A DNA stretch of 18,101 nt from VRUB01 sp046758085. GTDB lineage: Bacteria > Pseudomonadota > Gammaproteobacteria > Acidiferrobacterales > SPGG2. Within the stretch, counting starts at the first letter, position 1. Every line of letters starts with the position of its first letter. The translations under genes and the position numbers were made by a program. The stretch spans positions 1-18,101 of the forward strand of contig JBHHZP010000067.1 in assembly GCA_046758085.1 (NCBI GenBank), written 5' to 3'. Shown here in pieces: positions 1 to 8,149 of this stretch. The notes under the pieces were generated by a model. The model searched no databases, was not told the DNA's origin, and was given only the letters and a program-made list of their open reading frames with translations.

Positions 1-420
1 AGAACACCATACAAGACAAGCGCCATGCGGGGCGCAGAGCCCGGGGTGCCCTTTCTTTCGGTTCCTTTGAGCCGCACCGTCCCTGGTGCGGCCCCTTAAC
101 GGGCGCACTGAAGTGCGTCCAGTTTCGCTCCCGGGGCGTGTCTTTGGGCACGTGAAGACAAATCTGGCCGGATCAGATTTGGACCGCCGTAGGCGACCCG
201 CAGGGCGAAGGCCAGGGATGGCCTGAGTCAAAGGAACCCGTCGTATGGGGGTGGGTGAGCCGGGGGGGTACCAAGGCTTCGGGGGAGCCTTGGTCCGGCG
301 AACGGGATTGCCACGGACGGCAGGCCCTGGACTTGCAAGCGAGAGCACGGAGAGCGAAGCGCAGCAAGCCCGTTAGTACATAACCGCCGGTACGCGACAG
401 CAACAATGTGCATCCGCTAC
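1..420. repeat. hairpin-rich non-coding segment, possible dispersed intergenic repeat
   Basis: No credible gene is seen here. The segment is packed with inverted repeats: an 8-bp perfect stem GCCGCACC/GGTGCGGC at 71-92, a near-perfect stem GGGCGCAC/GTGCGTCC at 101-120, GGCCA/TGGCC at 210-223 and a 9-bp perfect stem ACCAAGGCT/AGCCTTGGT at 270-294. The 11-mer GGTTCCTTTGA at 60-70 recurs inverted at 228-238, which suggests one folded unit of about 180 bp. The layout resembles dispersed intergenic repeats of proteobacterial chromosomes. Copy number cannot be judged because no second copy lies in this window. Confidence 0.45.
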
Positions 421-689
421 CTGCCCGTTGCCGCGCGATTGACCCATGAACCCACCAGTATTGCCCAACGGATCACTGCAGGGCGGCTGTGGCGATGACC
501 CCATAGCGCGAACCTTGGCCGTATGAGCCAAGCACCTGCCAGAATGGCCGCCGGACACAGTGGCAATCGGACACGGGCCGCGGTGGGCGGGCGGTGGCGA
601 GGAATTTCGGCGCATGGCGCGGCGCCCACAGCGCCGGATCGCCAAGAAAAAACGGCCAAAGCAGGCCAACCGGCCACGCTCGTGCGTAC
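421..689. other. gene-poor intergenic stretch
   Basis: Open frames exist on both strands, but their translations are rich in Arg, Pro, Ala and Gly and have no recognisable domain, so I do not call genes. One small perfect hairpin, CTTGGC/GCCAAG, lies at 514-532. Nothing else is identified. Confidence 0.4.
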
Positions 690-834
690 TATACTGGGGA
701 AGGAGCGGGGGGAAATTCGGGTTTGCCAGGATGGCAAAATTGGTGTGGAAAGGATGAGGTTCGGCATAAGTATCTGACATTTCAAGATTTTCTCTCTTCC
801 GGGCATCAGCCGGCCATGCGGCCGGCGATTTTTT
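690..834 (+). ncRNA. possible short transcript or 5' leader ending in a terminator
   Basis: A TATACT hexamer at 690-695 could be a -10 element, though no good -35 precedes it. About 115 bases later is a strong intrinsic terminator (809-834). Between them is a 7-bp hairpin TTTGCCA/TGGCAAA near 722-738. This could be a small RNA, or an attenuated leader for the GGDEF-EAL gene that starts at 993. It does not match the cyclic-di-GMP riboswitch consensus that I know. The promoter is the weak part of this call. Confidence 0.25.
809..834 (+). terminator. rho-independent terminator upstream of the GGDEF-EAL gene
   Basis: A perfect 7-bp stem GCCGGCC/GGCCGGC with loop ATGC is followed by GATTTTTT, the classical intrinsic terminator shape on the plus strand. 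No plus-strand protein gene precedes it within the window, so it ends either an unseen RNA or a leader transcript. Confidence 0.65.
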
Positions 835-992
835 GATCTAAACCGGCGCCTTGATTGGCCCGGTTCGCCAAAGCCGCGGTAACACCCTGCGAAAACCGGA
901 GCCCGCAAGGTTTCCAGCTGCTCGGGCTCGGGGAACCGGAGCACGCCACTCAACAGCCGGCGTGCGGGTCGTTTTTCGTGAGTAACGAATGT

Positions 993-3461
993 ATGACTGG
1001 ACGAAGTAACAAGCAATCTGCAATCGTGCCGCCGTCGGTGGATGGCCACGCTGATGATACCGAGCACATGAACCGGCGGATACTTGCCGAGCAAGTCAAG
1101 CTCGTGTACGCACAGGCCAATCGTGGGTTTGTTATTTCGTTCCTGATCTCTGCCTTCCTGGTAGCGGGCCTATGGGACGTCGTGCGGCACGAGTGGTTAC
1201 TTGCCTGGTTCGGATTTATGGCGCTCGTTACCTTGGGACGATTTATCCTGGTCCGTACATTTCACCGCACCACCGACCCCGAGGCCGATATGCGGCGTTG
1301 GCGGGTGCTGTTTAGCGCCGGTGCGTGCTGCGCCGGGGTTAGTTGGGGGCTGGCGGGCACGCTGCTGTTTCCAACCGGTTTCGTTTTCCATCAGGCATTC
1401 CTCGCATTTCTGCTCGGAGGCATGGCTGCGGGCGCAGCGCCGTATCTGTCTGCAGTAATGAGCGCCTACGTTGCTTTCTTGTTTCCAGCGCTGTTACCGC
1501 CGGCCGTGCTGTTGCTTTTGCAGGGTGGCAACATCTATGTGTTTATGGGACTCATGATGCTGGTGTTTAGTGGGGCCATGCTGGCGATCGGGCGGGCGAT
1601 TCACTTGACCATCAAGGACTCTTTGACCTTGCGTTTCGAAAATATCACGTTGACTGAAGGTTTGTCGAATGCACAGATGGAGGCGAACCGTGCGAGCGCA
1701 GAGCTCGCCGCGGAGATACAGGAGCGAGAACGCGCACAGGCGGATTTGTTTCTAGAAAAGGAACTGGCCCAGGTGACCCTGAAATCCATTGGTGATGGGG
1801 TTATCACGACCAACATGGACAGTACGGTCGAATATCTTAATCCCGTGGCGGAGCAGCTTACGGGCTGGCCAAACGCCGAGGCTCAAGGCCTGCCCCTGCA
1901 GCGGGTACTCAAACTGGTTGATGAAGCAACGGAGAAGGCGGTGCCGGACCCGGTACGGCGATGTCTGCAGGAAAAACGCAGCGTGCGTCTCTCTGGCCAC
2001 AGCGTGCTCGTCCACCGAGATGGAGAAAAAGAGTTCTCTGTCGAGATTACGATCAGCCCCATTCATGATCATGATCTCCATGGCATAGGCGCGGTCCTGG
2101 TATTACATGAGGCGACCGAGATGCATGGCATTGCGCGGCGAATGTCCTATCAAGCAAGCCATGACGCACTAACGGGATTGGTAAATCGCCACGAGTTCGA
2201 GTTGCGCCTTATGCAAGCACTTAAGAGTGCTCACACAGAAGATCGTCAGCACGCCCTGTGTTACCTCGATTTGGATCAGTTCAAGGCTGTCAATGACATG
2301 TGCGGACATGTTGCCGGTGACGCTCTGCTCAGGCAGCTCGCCGCGGAGCTGCAGCGAGGGGTGCGGGAGAGTGACACCCTGGCGCGCCTGGGGGGCGATG
2401 AGTTCGGCGTGCTGTTGGAAGGTTGTCCGCTTGAGCAGGCGAGAAAAATCGCTGACGGATTGCGCCAGAGCGTGCAGAACTTCCGTTTCGCATGGGAGGA
2501 TCGCGTATTCGAAGTGGGAATCAGCATCGGTGTTGTACCCATCACGGGCGATAGTGGAAGTATTGCGGAAGTGTTGAGCATGGCCGATTCGGCGTGCTAC
2601 ATGGCGAAGGATCGTGGCCGTGATCGGGTCCATGTCCATGAGCCGGATGACGAGATTATGGAGCAACGCCTCGGGGAAATGCAATGGGTGTCACGAATTG
2701 CACGGGCCATTCAGGAAGACCGGATTGACCTGTTTGGGCAACAGGCGATGCCGTTGTCCGCCGAGGCGAAGCGTTGCGGCTACGCGGAGGTACTGATACG
2801 CATGCAAGATGAGAATGGCGAGCACGTGCCGACAACCGCTTTCCTGCCAGCTGCCAGGCGCTACAACTTGATGCCCATCATAGATCGTTGGGTTATGCGC
2901 AAGGTTTGTGCTTTCCTGTGCGACGTGGGGGTCACCACATCGAGCGATCTTAGCATTCTGGCCATTAATCTTTCCGGTCAGTCACTGTCGGATGAACGTT
3001 TCCTGGATTTTGTAGTGGATCAACTGCATCAGAACTCAATTCCACCGGAGAACATTTGCTTTGAAATCACGGAAACTGCGGCAATCGCCAATCTGACACA
3101 TGTCAAGCGTTTTATTTCCGTGCTGAAATCGATGGGTTGCCGGTTCGCCTTGGATGATTTTGGCAGCGGCCTCAGCTCGTTTGCTTACCTCAAGAACCTA
3201 CAGGTGGATTACCTGAAAATTGATGGTCGGTTTGTCCGTGATAGCGCAAGTGACCCGGTTGATTATGCGATGGTAAAGATCATGCGCCAGATCGGAGAGG
3301 TGATGGATATCCAGACGATAGCTGAGCATGTGGAGCAAAAGGGGGTGTTGACCAGGCTCAAGGAGCTGGGTGTGGACTATGCACAAGGCTTCGAAATTGC
3401 AGACCCAGCGCCGCTCGAGGAATGTATGGCGATCATTCCAGAGAAGAGGATGAGCAGTTGA
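993..3461 (+). CDS. membrane-anchored PAS-GGDEF-EAL cyclic-di-GMP enzyme
   Basis: Predicted dual diguanylate cyclase/phosphodiesterase acting at the inner membrane. With the ATG at 993 it has 822 residues. About six hydrophobic segments (roughly residues 45-62, 68-88, 104-125, 133-152, 155-177, 181-200) form a MASE-like sensory membrane domain. A coiled stretch (220-258), a PAS domain (about 258-375), GGDEF (387-550) and EAL (560-815) follow. The GGDEF signature GGDEF (467-471) and the product-inhibition RxxD site (RESD, 458-461) are intact. In the EAL domain the motif reads EVLIR (599-603), still fitting ExLxR; N659, E691, DDFG (721-724), K742 and E778 of AEHVE look conserved. Both activities are therefore possible. 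The frame stays open upstream to a TTG at 855, and a GTG at 978 is an alternative; no start has a strong ribosome site. A truncated sensor gene follows after 18 bases. Confidence 0.9.
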   Translation: MTGRSNKQSAIVPPSVDGHADDTEHMNRRILAEQVKLVYAQANRGFVISFLISAFLVAGLWDVVRHEWLLAWFGFMALVTLGRFILVRTFHRTTDPEADMRRWRVLFSAGACCAGVSWGLAGTLLFPTGFVFHQAFLAFLLGGMAAGAAPYLSAVMSAYVAFLFPALLPPAVLLLLQGGNIYVFMGLMMLVFSGAMLAIGRAIHLTIKDSLTLRFENITLTEGLSNAQMEANRASAELAAEIQERERAQADLFLEKELAQVTLKSIGDGVITTNMDSTVEYLNPVAEQLTGWPNAEAQGLPLQRVLKLVDEATEKAVPDPVRRCLQEKRSVRLSGHSVLVHRDGEKEFSVEITISPIHDHDLHGIGAVLVLHEATEMHGIARRMSYQASHDALTGLVNRHEFELRLMQALKSAHTEDRQHALCYLDLDQFKAVNDMCGHVAGDALLRQLAAELQRGVRESDTLARLGGDEFGVLLEGCPLEQARKIADGLRQSVQNFRFAWEDRVFEVGISIGVVPITGDSGSIAEVLSMADSACYMAKDRGRDRVHVHEPDDEIMEQRLGEMQWVSRIARAIQEDRIDLFGQQAMPLSAEAKRCGYAEVLIRMQDENGEHVPTTAFLPAARRYNLMPIIDRWVMRKVCAFLCDVGVTTSSDLSILAINLSGQSLSDERFLDFVVDQLHQNSIPPENICFEITETAAIANLTHVKRFISVLKSMGCRFALDDFGSGLSSFAYLKNLQVDYLKIDGRFVRDSASDPVDYAMVKIMRQIGEVMDIQTIAEHVEQKGVLTRLKELGVDYAQGFEIADPAPLEECMAIIPEKRMSS

Positions 3462-3479
3462 CGTCAGACAGAGCCGATT

Positions 3480-3869
3480 ATGAGCTTACGGCTTGGGTTA
3501 TTTATCCCCTTGATTGTATTCGGCATCGTGCTGACAGCCTATGTCAATGTCGGCTGGTTTCCACAGGCCACGAATGTTGTCGAGAAGGAGTACAAGGAAC
3601 AGTGGTCCGGGCAACTGCGCGGCGTCGCCGAGGGTATTGCGCTACTTATGGCCGGGAACGAACTGCAACGCGCGTTCGATATGCTCGACACGGTGGTTGA
3701 AGAAAATCCAGGCTGGTTAACGGTGGAGCTTGTTGACGCACAAGGCAATCGTTGGTACGCGGCAAAGGGGGCGACTATTGCGACGAATAATCCGGATCCC
3801 TACGCCGTGATGCAGCCCGTAAGAGCTGTCAACAGGGGGCGAAGGCGATTTTCGGCAGTTCGTAATTGA
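3480..3869 (+). pseudogene. truncated membrane sensor protein (N-terminal fragment)
   Basis: The frame encodes 129 residues. One N-terminal membrane helix (residues 5-24) is followed by a periplasmic-looking region to about residue 113, rich in charged residues and ending in a beta-type pattern (TVELVDAQGNRWY, 81-93). This is the usual opening of bacterial transmembrane sensors such as GGDEF/EAL proteins, histidine kinases or chemoreceptors, but no output domain follows. At 3821 the sequence enters an inverted-repeat-bounded segment and the frame stops at 3869 after an unrelated tail. No continuation is seen before the oligopeptidase gene at 3999. It starts 18 bases after the GGDEF-EAL gene and may once have been co-transcribed with it. 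I read it as a broken gene; a short functional membrane protein is less likely. Confidence 0.6.
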
Positions 3870-3970
3870 GCAGCTCCAGATCGAAAAACACCTTGCAGTG
3901 TTGACGGGTTTCAGGAGAGCGGGCCGAGATTTGCGGGATAGTGAATCCCCATCGTATTTGACAAGCTCTT
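3821..3970 (-). mobile_element. 150-bp inverted-repeat-bounded remnant, possible insertion-sequence end
   Basis: The left end reads AAGAGCTGTCAA inward (3821-3832). The right end, read inward on the minus strand from 3970, is AAGAGCTTGTCAA, the same apart from one extra T. The minus strand between them has a protein-like frame whose last residues include KVFFDLELLNYELPKIAF, and its TGA lies inside the left repeat. That is how transposase genes often end against an insertion-sequence terminus. The family is not recognised. The segment coincides with the point where the plus-strand sensor loses sense. Confidence 0.4.
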
Positions 3971-3998
3971 GTCGCTGGTGTGGACACGCGCGCTCCAC

Positions 3999-6047
3999 TC
4001 AGGCTTTGTCAAACACTTTGAGCGCAAAGGCCAGCTCGAGCGCGATCTCGTTAAGATATTCAAATCGACCTGAGGCACCTGCGTGGCCTGAGCCCATGTG
4101 GACCTTCAAGAGCAGCAGATTGTGGTCGGTTTTGGTGTGTCGCAACTTTGCCACCCACTTCGCTGGTTCCCAGTATGTAACCCGCGGGTCATTCATCCCG
4201 CCGACCACCAGTATGTGGGGATAGCGTTGAGGCCGGACATTATCGTAGGGCGAGTAAGACAGCATGTACTCGAAATAATACTTGTCATCCGGGTTTCCCC
4301 ATTCATTGTACTCAGCGGTTGTCAAGGGCAAAGATTTGTCCGACATGGTATTGATGACGTCAACAAATGGTACGTCCGCGATAATCGCCTTAAACAACTC
4401 CGGGCGCAGGTTAACGACGGCTCCCAACAACATGCCGCCGGCGCTTCGGCCTACGCCGAGAATCTGCCCCTGCGCGGTGAAATGTTTTTCAATCAAGTAC
4501 TCCGCGCATGCGATGTAGTCATCAAAACTGTTTTTCTTCTTCAGTAATTTGCCATTTTCATACCACTGGAAACCCATCTCCATACCGCCGCGGACATGGG
4601 CAATGGCATAGATGAACCCGCGGTCCACATAGCTCAAGTACATCTGATTGAAACGTGGTGCGATGCTGTGGCCATAGGAACCATAGCCGTACAGCACAAG
4701 CGGGGCCGTCCTGTCCCGGGGTGTTTCTTTGCGCAACAACAGAGAGATGGGAACTTCGGCGCCGTCACGGCCTCGTGCGTAGATTCGCATTGTCTCGTAG
4801 TCATCGCTACGAAACCCGCCGAGTACTTCCTTTCGTTTGCGCAGCACGCGAACGCCGGTAGTCATATCGTAGTCGTAGATCTCCTCCGGCGTTGCCAAGG
4901 AGCTGTAGGAGTATCGCAATATGGTGGTGTCGAACTCGCGCCCCATCATGACGTGCACATCATAGTCTTCCTCTGAAAACTGGATATGGTGGCTGCTGCC
5001 GCTGGTGAGCTCGATAACCCTTACTTGCGGCAGGCCGTGTGAGGTCTCGGATACGACGAGATAGTTTCTGAATACGACGAAATCGTCGATCAGCCGGCCA
5101 TAATGGTGGGCAATGAAGTCTTTCCATTGACTCGCGCCAGGTGTGGTGATCGGCACCTCTACGATCTTGAAGTCTTTTGCCCCATCGATATTCGTGCGAA
5201 TGAAAAAACGTGTACCGTGGTCCGTAACGTCATACTCATGATCTCGCGTTCTGGGTTCGATCAGTGTAGGGGTCCGGTCTGGGTGGTAGGCGTCAATGTA
5301 ATACCACTCCGACATGTTGTTGCCTTCGCTGCAAATGAAAATAAAATGCCCGCTTTCTGATTTGAATAGTGAAAGAAAAAATCGTGGGTCATGCTCCTCG
5401 AAGACGAGGCGGTCATACTCGGGACGGTCGCCGAGCTTGTGTTGGAACACCTTGAGAGGGCGTTGGTACTCGTCCAACACGGTATAAAAAAACGTACAAT
5501 TATTATTGGCCCACTCGAGCGAGTCGTAAGTACGAGATATGCGTTCGTCGAGCAGATCTCCGTTGGTAAGATCCTTGACTCGGATGGTGTACTCTTCGGA
5601 ACCATCGACATCCAAGGAGTAGGCGAGATAACGGTGGTCGGGACTGTTTTCGCAGACACCCAGCTCCAGATAGGGTTCGTCCTTGGCCAGCTGATTCAGG
5701 TCCAACAGGAGCTCGTCGGGCGCATCGAGCGTCTGATACTTGCGGCGGTAACTTGGATACTGCGCCCCTCGTTCGTAGCGCTCGTAGTAGAAATACATCC
5801 CCTCCTTTTCTGGTACGGTGGCGTCGTCTTCTTTGATGCGGGCGCGCATCTCCTTGTACAGTGCTGTTTGCAGATCCCGGCTAGGGGCCATGACCGCATC
5901 GGTGTAGGCGTTCTCCGCCTGCAGATAGTCCATGACGGCCGGGTCGTCCTTATCGCGCAACCAGTACCAGGGGTCGGCACGCGCTATGCCGTGGTGTGTC
6001 AGGACCTTGCCTTGTTTCGGGGCACGGGGTGGCTTGGGAGTTTGCAT
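3999..6047 (-). CDS. ptrB: oligopeptidase B (prolyl oligopeptidase family S9)
   Basis: A serine peptidase that cuts short peptides after Arg or Lys, normally cytoplasmic. It has 682 residues, the usual size. An N-terminal segment with PWYWLRDKDDP (26-36) leads into the beta-propeller (about 75-410), then the alpha/beta-hydrolase domain (about 420-682). The catalytic triad is readable: Ser535 in GRSAGG, Asp620 in GGMNDPRV and His655 in GSGHAGASGR. The substrate-contact region with VRGG (485-488) is present. The nucleophile elbow has Arg where E. coli has Gly (GGSAGG). The start is the ATG at 6047; no strong ribosome site precedes it. It lies 72 bases behind the MetE-like gene on the same strand. 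The function call is firm; its physiological substrates are not known from sequence. Confidence 0.95.
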   Translation of the reverse strand: MQTPKPPRAPKQGKVLTHHGIARADPWYWLRDKDDPAVMDYLQAENAYTDAVMAPSRDLQTALYKEMRARIKEDDATVPEKEGMYFYYERYERGAQYPSYRRKYQTLDAPDELLLDLNQLAKDEPYLELGVCENSPDHRYLAYSLDVDGSEEYTIRVKDLTNGDLLDERISRTYDSLEWANNNCTFFYTVLDEYQRPLKVFQHKLGDRPEYDRLVFEEHDPRFFLSLFKSESGHFIFICSEGNNMSEWYYIDAYHPDRTPTLIEPRTRDHEYDVTDHGTRFFIRTNIDGAKDFKIVEVPITTPGASQWKDFIAHHYGRLIDDFVVFRNYLVVSETSHGLPQVRVIELTSGSSHHIQFSEEDYDVHVMMGREFDTTILRYSYSSLATPEEIYDYDMTTGVRVLRKRKEVLGGFRSDDYETMRIYARGRDGAEVPISLLLRKETPRDRTAPLVLYGYGSYGHSIAPRFNQMYLSYVDRGFIYAIAHVRGGMEMGFQWYENGKLLKKKNSFDDYIACAEYLIEKHFTAQGQILGVGRSAGGMLLGAVVNLRPELFKAIIADVPFVDVINTMSDKSLPLTTAEYNEWGNPDDKYYFEYMLSYSPYDNVRPQRYPHILVVGGMNDPRVTYWEPAKWVAKLRHTKTDHNLLLLKVHMGSGHAGASGRFEYLNEIALELAFALKVFDKA

Positions 6048-6119
6048 AGAGGTCGCAACTCGGGTACTGACTAATGTAACCTAGGTTCTGGCCTCACCGG
6101 ATGCTCCACCTGGACGCAG

Positions 6120-7229
6120 TTATCCCCATACGACCTTGGCGGTACCCACGATTAGCCCGAGCTTGCGTTTTTGATCATCGATCGAGAGCCGATTACCGAG
6201 GACCGACGTGGAGAAGCCGCACTGTGGGCTGAGTGCAAGGCGTTCCAATGGTACAATACGGCTCGCTTCCGCGATCCGGGCAGCCAGCACCTGGGGGCTC
6301 TCGAGGCGCGGTCGCTTGGTGGTTACCAGACCGAGGACGACTATCTTGTCGTCGGGCACCGCGCGCAAGGGCTCGAAGGAGCCGGCGCGCGCATCATCGT
6401 ACTCGAGCAGCAGCCGCTGTGCACAAATACGTGGGAAGATTGCTTTTGCGAGGAAGTCGTAACCCCCAGCCACAAGCCAGCGGCTGTCTTGATTGCCGCG
6501 GCACAGGTGAAATCCAAACGTGATCTCGGGAAACCCATCCATAATAGCGTTATCCATTTCGATGCCGCGGGCGAGCCAGCGATCGAGGCTCCAACCGCTG
6601 CGCTCGTAAAACTCCCGCGTCTTGGGGTCCAGAAGAAGCGTGTAGTGCGGCGCATCGATCTGCAAGTAGGTCGCCCCGAGGCGCACCAGCTCCTCCACTT
6701 CGGTCCGAAGGAGGTCGACAACGTCGGCGAGAAAGCCGTCCAGCGTCGGGTAGGCCGTGGTCGCCCGTTCAGGAGACCAGAAATTCGCCCACAAGCTGGG
6801 GCTAGGCAGTGTGATCTTCGGGATCTTGTTGGTCCGGGCCCGCAGGTAGGTGAACTCCTCGGCCGACAGATGGCGCTTTCGGCGCAACCGGCTGACGACC
6901 CCCAGCGTCGGCGGGCGATCCTTATGTATGTCGCCCGCATTTTCGTCGCCATGCCAATCTCCCCACAAGAATGCATCGAGATCGTACCCGCCGAAGCCCT
7001 CCACGGCCGCGGGGAGCTGGCTCTGAAAGGACAATCGGCGCAGCTCGCCATCGGTGATCACTTGCAGGCCCACCTCTTCTTGCAGCGCGATTGCGTCGTC
7101 CACGGCGCGGTCCTCGATGGCCTTGAACTGCGCCGGCGCGAGCGTCCCGGCCGCAAGCTGCTCGCGGGCATTGAGCAGTGCGGGCGGACGTAACAGGCTG
7201 CCGACAACATCGGTGTGCACTTGGATCAT
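6120..7229 (-). CDS. short MetE-like zinc methyltransferase (cobalamin-independent methionine synthase C-terminal domain type)
   Basis: A member of the MetE C-terminal/UROD-like superfamily, whose members transfer a methyl or alkyl group to a thiol held on zinc. With the ATG at 7229 it has 369 residues, about half of full-length MetE (about 750), so it lacks the N-terminal folate-binding barrel. The zinc ligands are visible: His241 and Cys243 in FHLCRGN, Glu276 in LLEYDD and Cys337 in SPQCGFST. The N-terminal GSLLRP and ITDGELRR motifs are typical of the stand-alone family. The ATG is preferred over the GTG at 7235 because GGTAAG lies five bases ahead of it. The gene sits 94 bases after the TSUP permease and before ptrB, all on one strand. 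It could be a folate-independent core methionine synthase or a related thiol transferase; the sequence alone does not decide. Confidence 0.85.
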   Translation of the reverse strand: MIQVHTDVVGSLLRPPALLNAREQLAAGTLAPAQFKAIEDRAVDDAIALQEEVGLQVITDGELRRLSFQSQLPAAVEGFGGYDLDAFLWGDWHGDENAGDIHKDRPPTLGVVSRLRRKRHLSAEEFTYLRARTNKIPKITLPSPSLWANFWSPERATTAYPTLDGFLADVVDLLRTEVEELVRLGATYLQIDAPHYTLLLDPKTREFYERSGWSLDRWLARGIEMDNAIMDGFPEITFGFHLCRGNQDSRWLVAGGYDFLAKAIFPRICAQRLLLEYDDARAGSFEPLRAVPDDKIVVLGLVTTKRPRLESPQVLAARIAEASRIVPLERLALSPQCGFSTSVLGNRLSIDDQKRKLGLIVGTAKVVWG

Positions 7230-7323
7230 CGTCACTTACCGGTAACACAGCGCCGAACGTCTGGCAAGCCCGCCCTGGCGCTCGTGGCACAAGAGTGGTG
7301 ATTAACGGGCGCGGGGCGAGCGG

Positions 7324-8109
7324 CTAACCGAACAGCAGCTCGTACCAGATCTTGACCGCGGTTGATGCAATCAATACTGACAATATGCCGCGCAGCAAGC
7401 CGCGCGGAGTGCGCTGACTGAGAGCGCTGCCGAGCTGTGCACCGACGAGGACGCCCAGCACTACCACCAACGACATCAGATAGGGGATCTGGTGTGTCCC
7501 GACGCGGCCAAGCAGTACAGACGTTGATGAGATAATGCCAATCGCAAGCGCGGTGCCGATGGTAATGCGTGTGGGTATCCGCAGGAAGAACATCATGGCT
7601 GGGATAAACAGAAAGGCCCCGCCCTGACCGATAATGCCGGCAAGCACGCCGATGCCGAGCCCGATGAGTACCGCCAGCGGCCTGCTGAAGACAACCGCCG
7701 CCACCGGGCGTTCCAAGGCTTCCTCGCGCTTGGGGATAAGCATCATCACTGCGGCCGCGATCGCCATGAGCGCAAAGACCAGCAGAATCGCGTCAGCGGT
7801 GAGGAACGCAGATGCAACAGACCCGGCAAGCGCGCCCACGGCCATACTCCCGCCCATGGCAACAGTCAGTGGGAAGCTGATGCGATTATGCTTTTTATGT
7901 CCAATGGCGCCGAACATGGCGCCACAGAAGCTCTGGACCGAGGTAATGCCAGCGATGACCTTCATCGATAGCACGCCGACACTGAGTGCGGGTGGGACAT
8001 ACAGCAGCAGCGGCACCATGATGATGCCGCCGCCGAGCCCGACCAGGCCTGACACAAAGCCACCCAGCAGGCCGAGGGCGAAGAGCGTTTCGAGGAGACC
8101 GGGTTCCAC
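7324..8109 (-). CDS. TauE/SafE (TSUP) family anion permease
   Basis: An inner-membrane transporter of the TSUP family, whose characterised members move sulfite, sulfoacetate and related organic or inorganic anions. The GTG at 8109 gives 261 residues. It has about eight hydrophobic segments and the internal two-fold repeat of the family: GLVGLGGGIIMVPLLL (21-36) in the first half and GIIGQGGAFLFIP (about 157-169) in the second. I chose the GTG because GGAG lies seven bases upstream and the start then clears selD by 40 bases. The frame could extend to an ATG at 8202, but that would overlap selD and add a basic, non-family extension. Tight spacing behind selD suggests co-transcription. The substrate is unknown. 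Confidence 0.88.
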   Translation of the reverse strand: MEPGLLETLFALGLLGGFVSGLVGLGGGIIMVPLLLYVPPALSVGVLSMKVIAGITSVQSFCGAMFGAIGHKKHNRISFPLTVAMGGSMAVGALAGSVASAFLTADAILLVFALMAIAAAVMMLIPKREEALERPVAAVVFSRPLAVLIGLGIGVLAGIIGQGGAFLFIPAMMFFLRIPTRITIGTALAIGIISSTSVLLGRVGTHQIPYLMSLVVVLGVLVGAQLGSALSQRTPRGLLRGILSVLIASTAVKIWYELLFG

Positions 8110-8149
8110 GGTAGGGCTCCAGAATCGCCGCTGCCGCCCCGCGTAAGCG

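Noticed and set aside
690..834. Cyclic-di-GMP riboswitch ahead of the GGDEF-EAL gene
   Set aside because: I looked for the GEMM-type conserved core and did not find it; only a simple hairpin and terminator are visible.
523..836. Plus-strand short frames of 65-84 codons upstream of the terminator
   Set aside because: No ribosome site, no recognisable fold, and the frames conflict with each other; a non-coding transcript explains the terminator better.
417..1094. Long minus-strand open frame (225 codons) across the leader of the GGDEF-EAL gene
   Set aside because: The translation is rich in Arg, Pro and His with no domain, overlaps the terminator and the true coding start of the plus-strand gene, and has the look of a GC-rich chance frame.
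6171..7193. 340-codon plus-strand frame opposite the MetE-like gene
   Set aside because: Shadow of the minus-strand gene, which has clear zinc-ligand motifs; the plus-strand product matches nothing.
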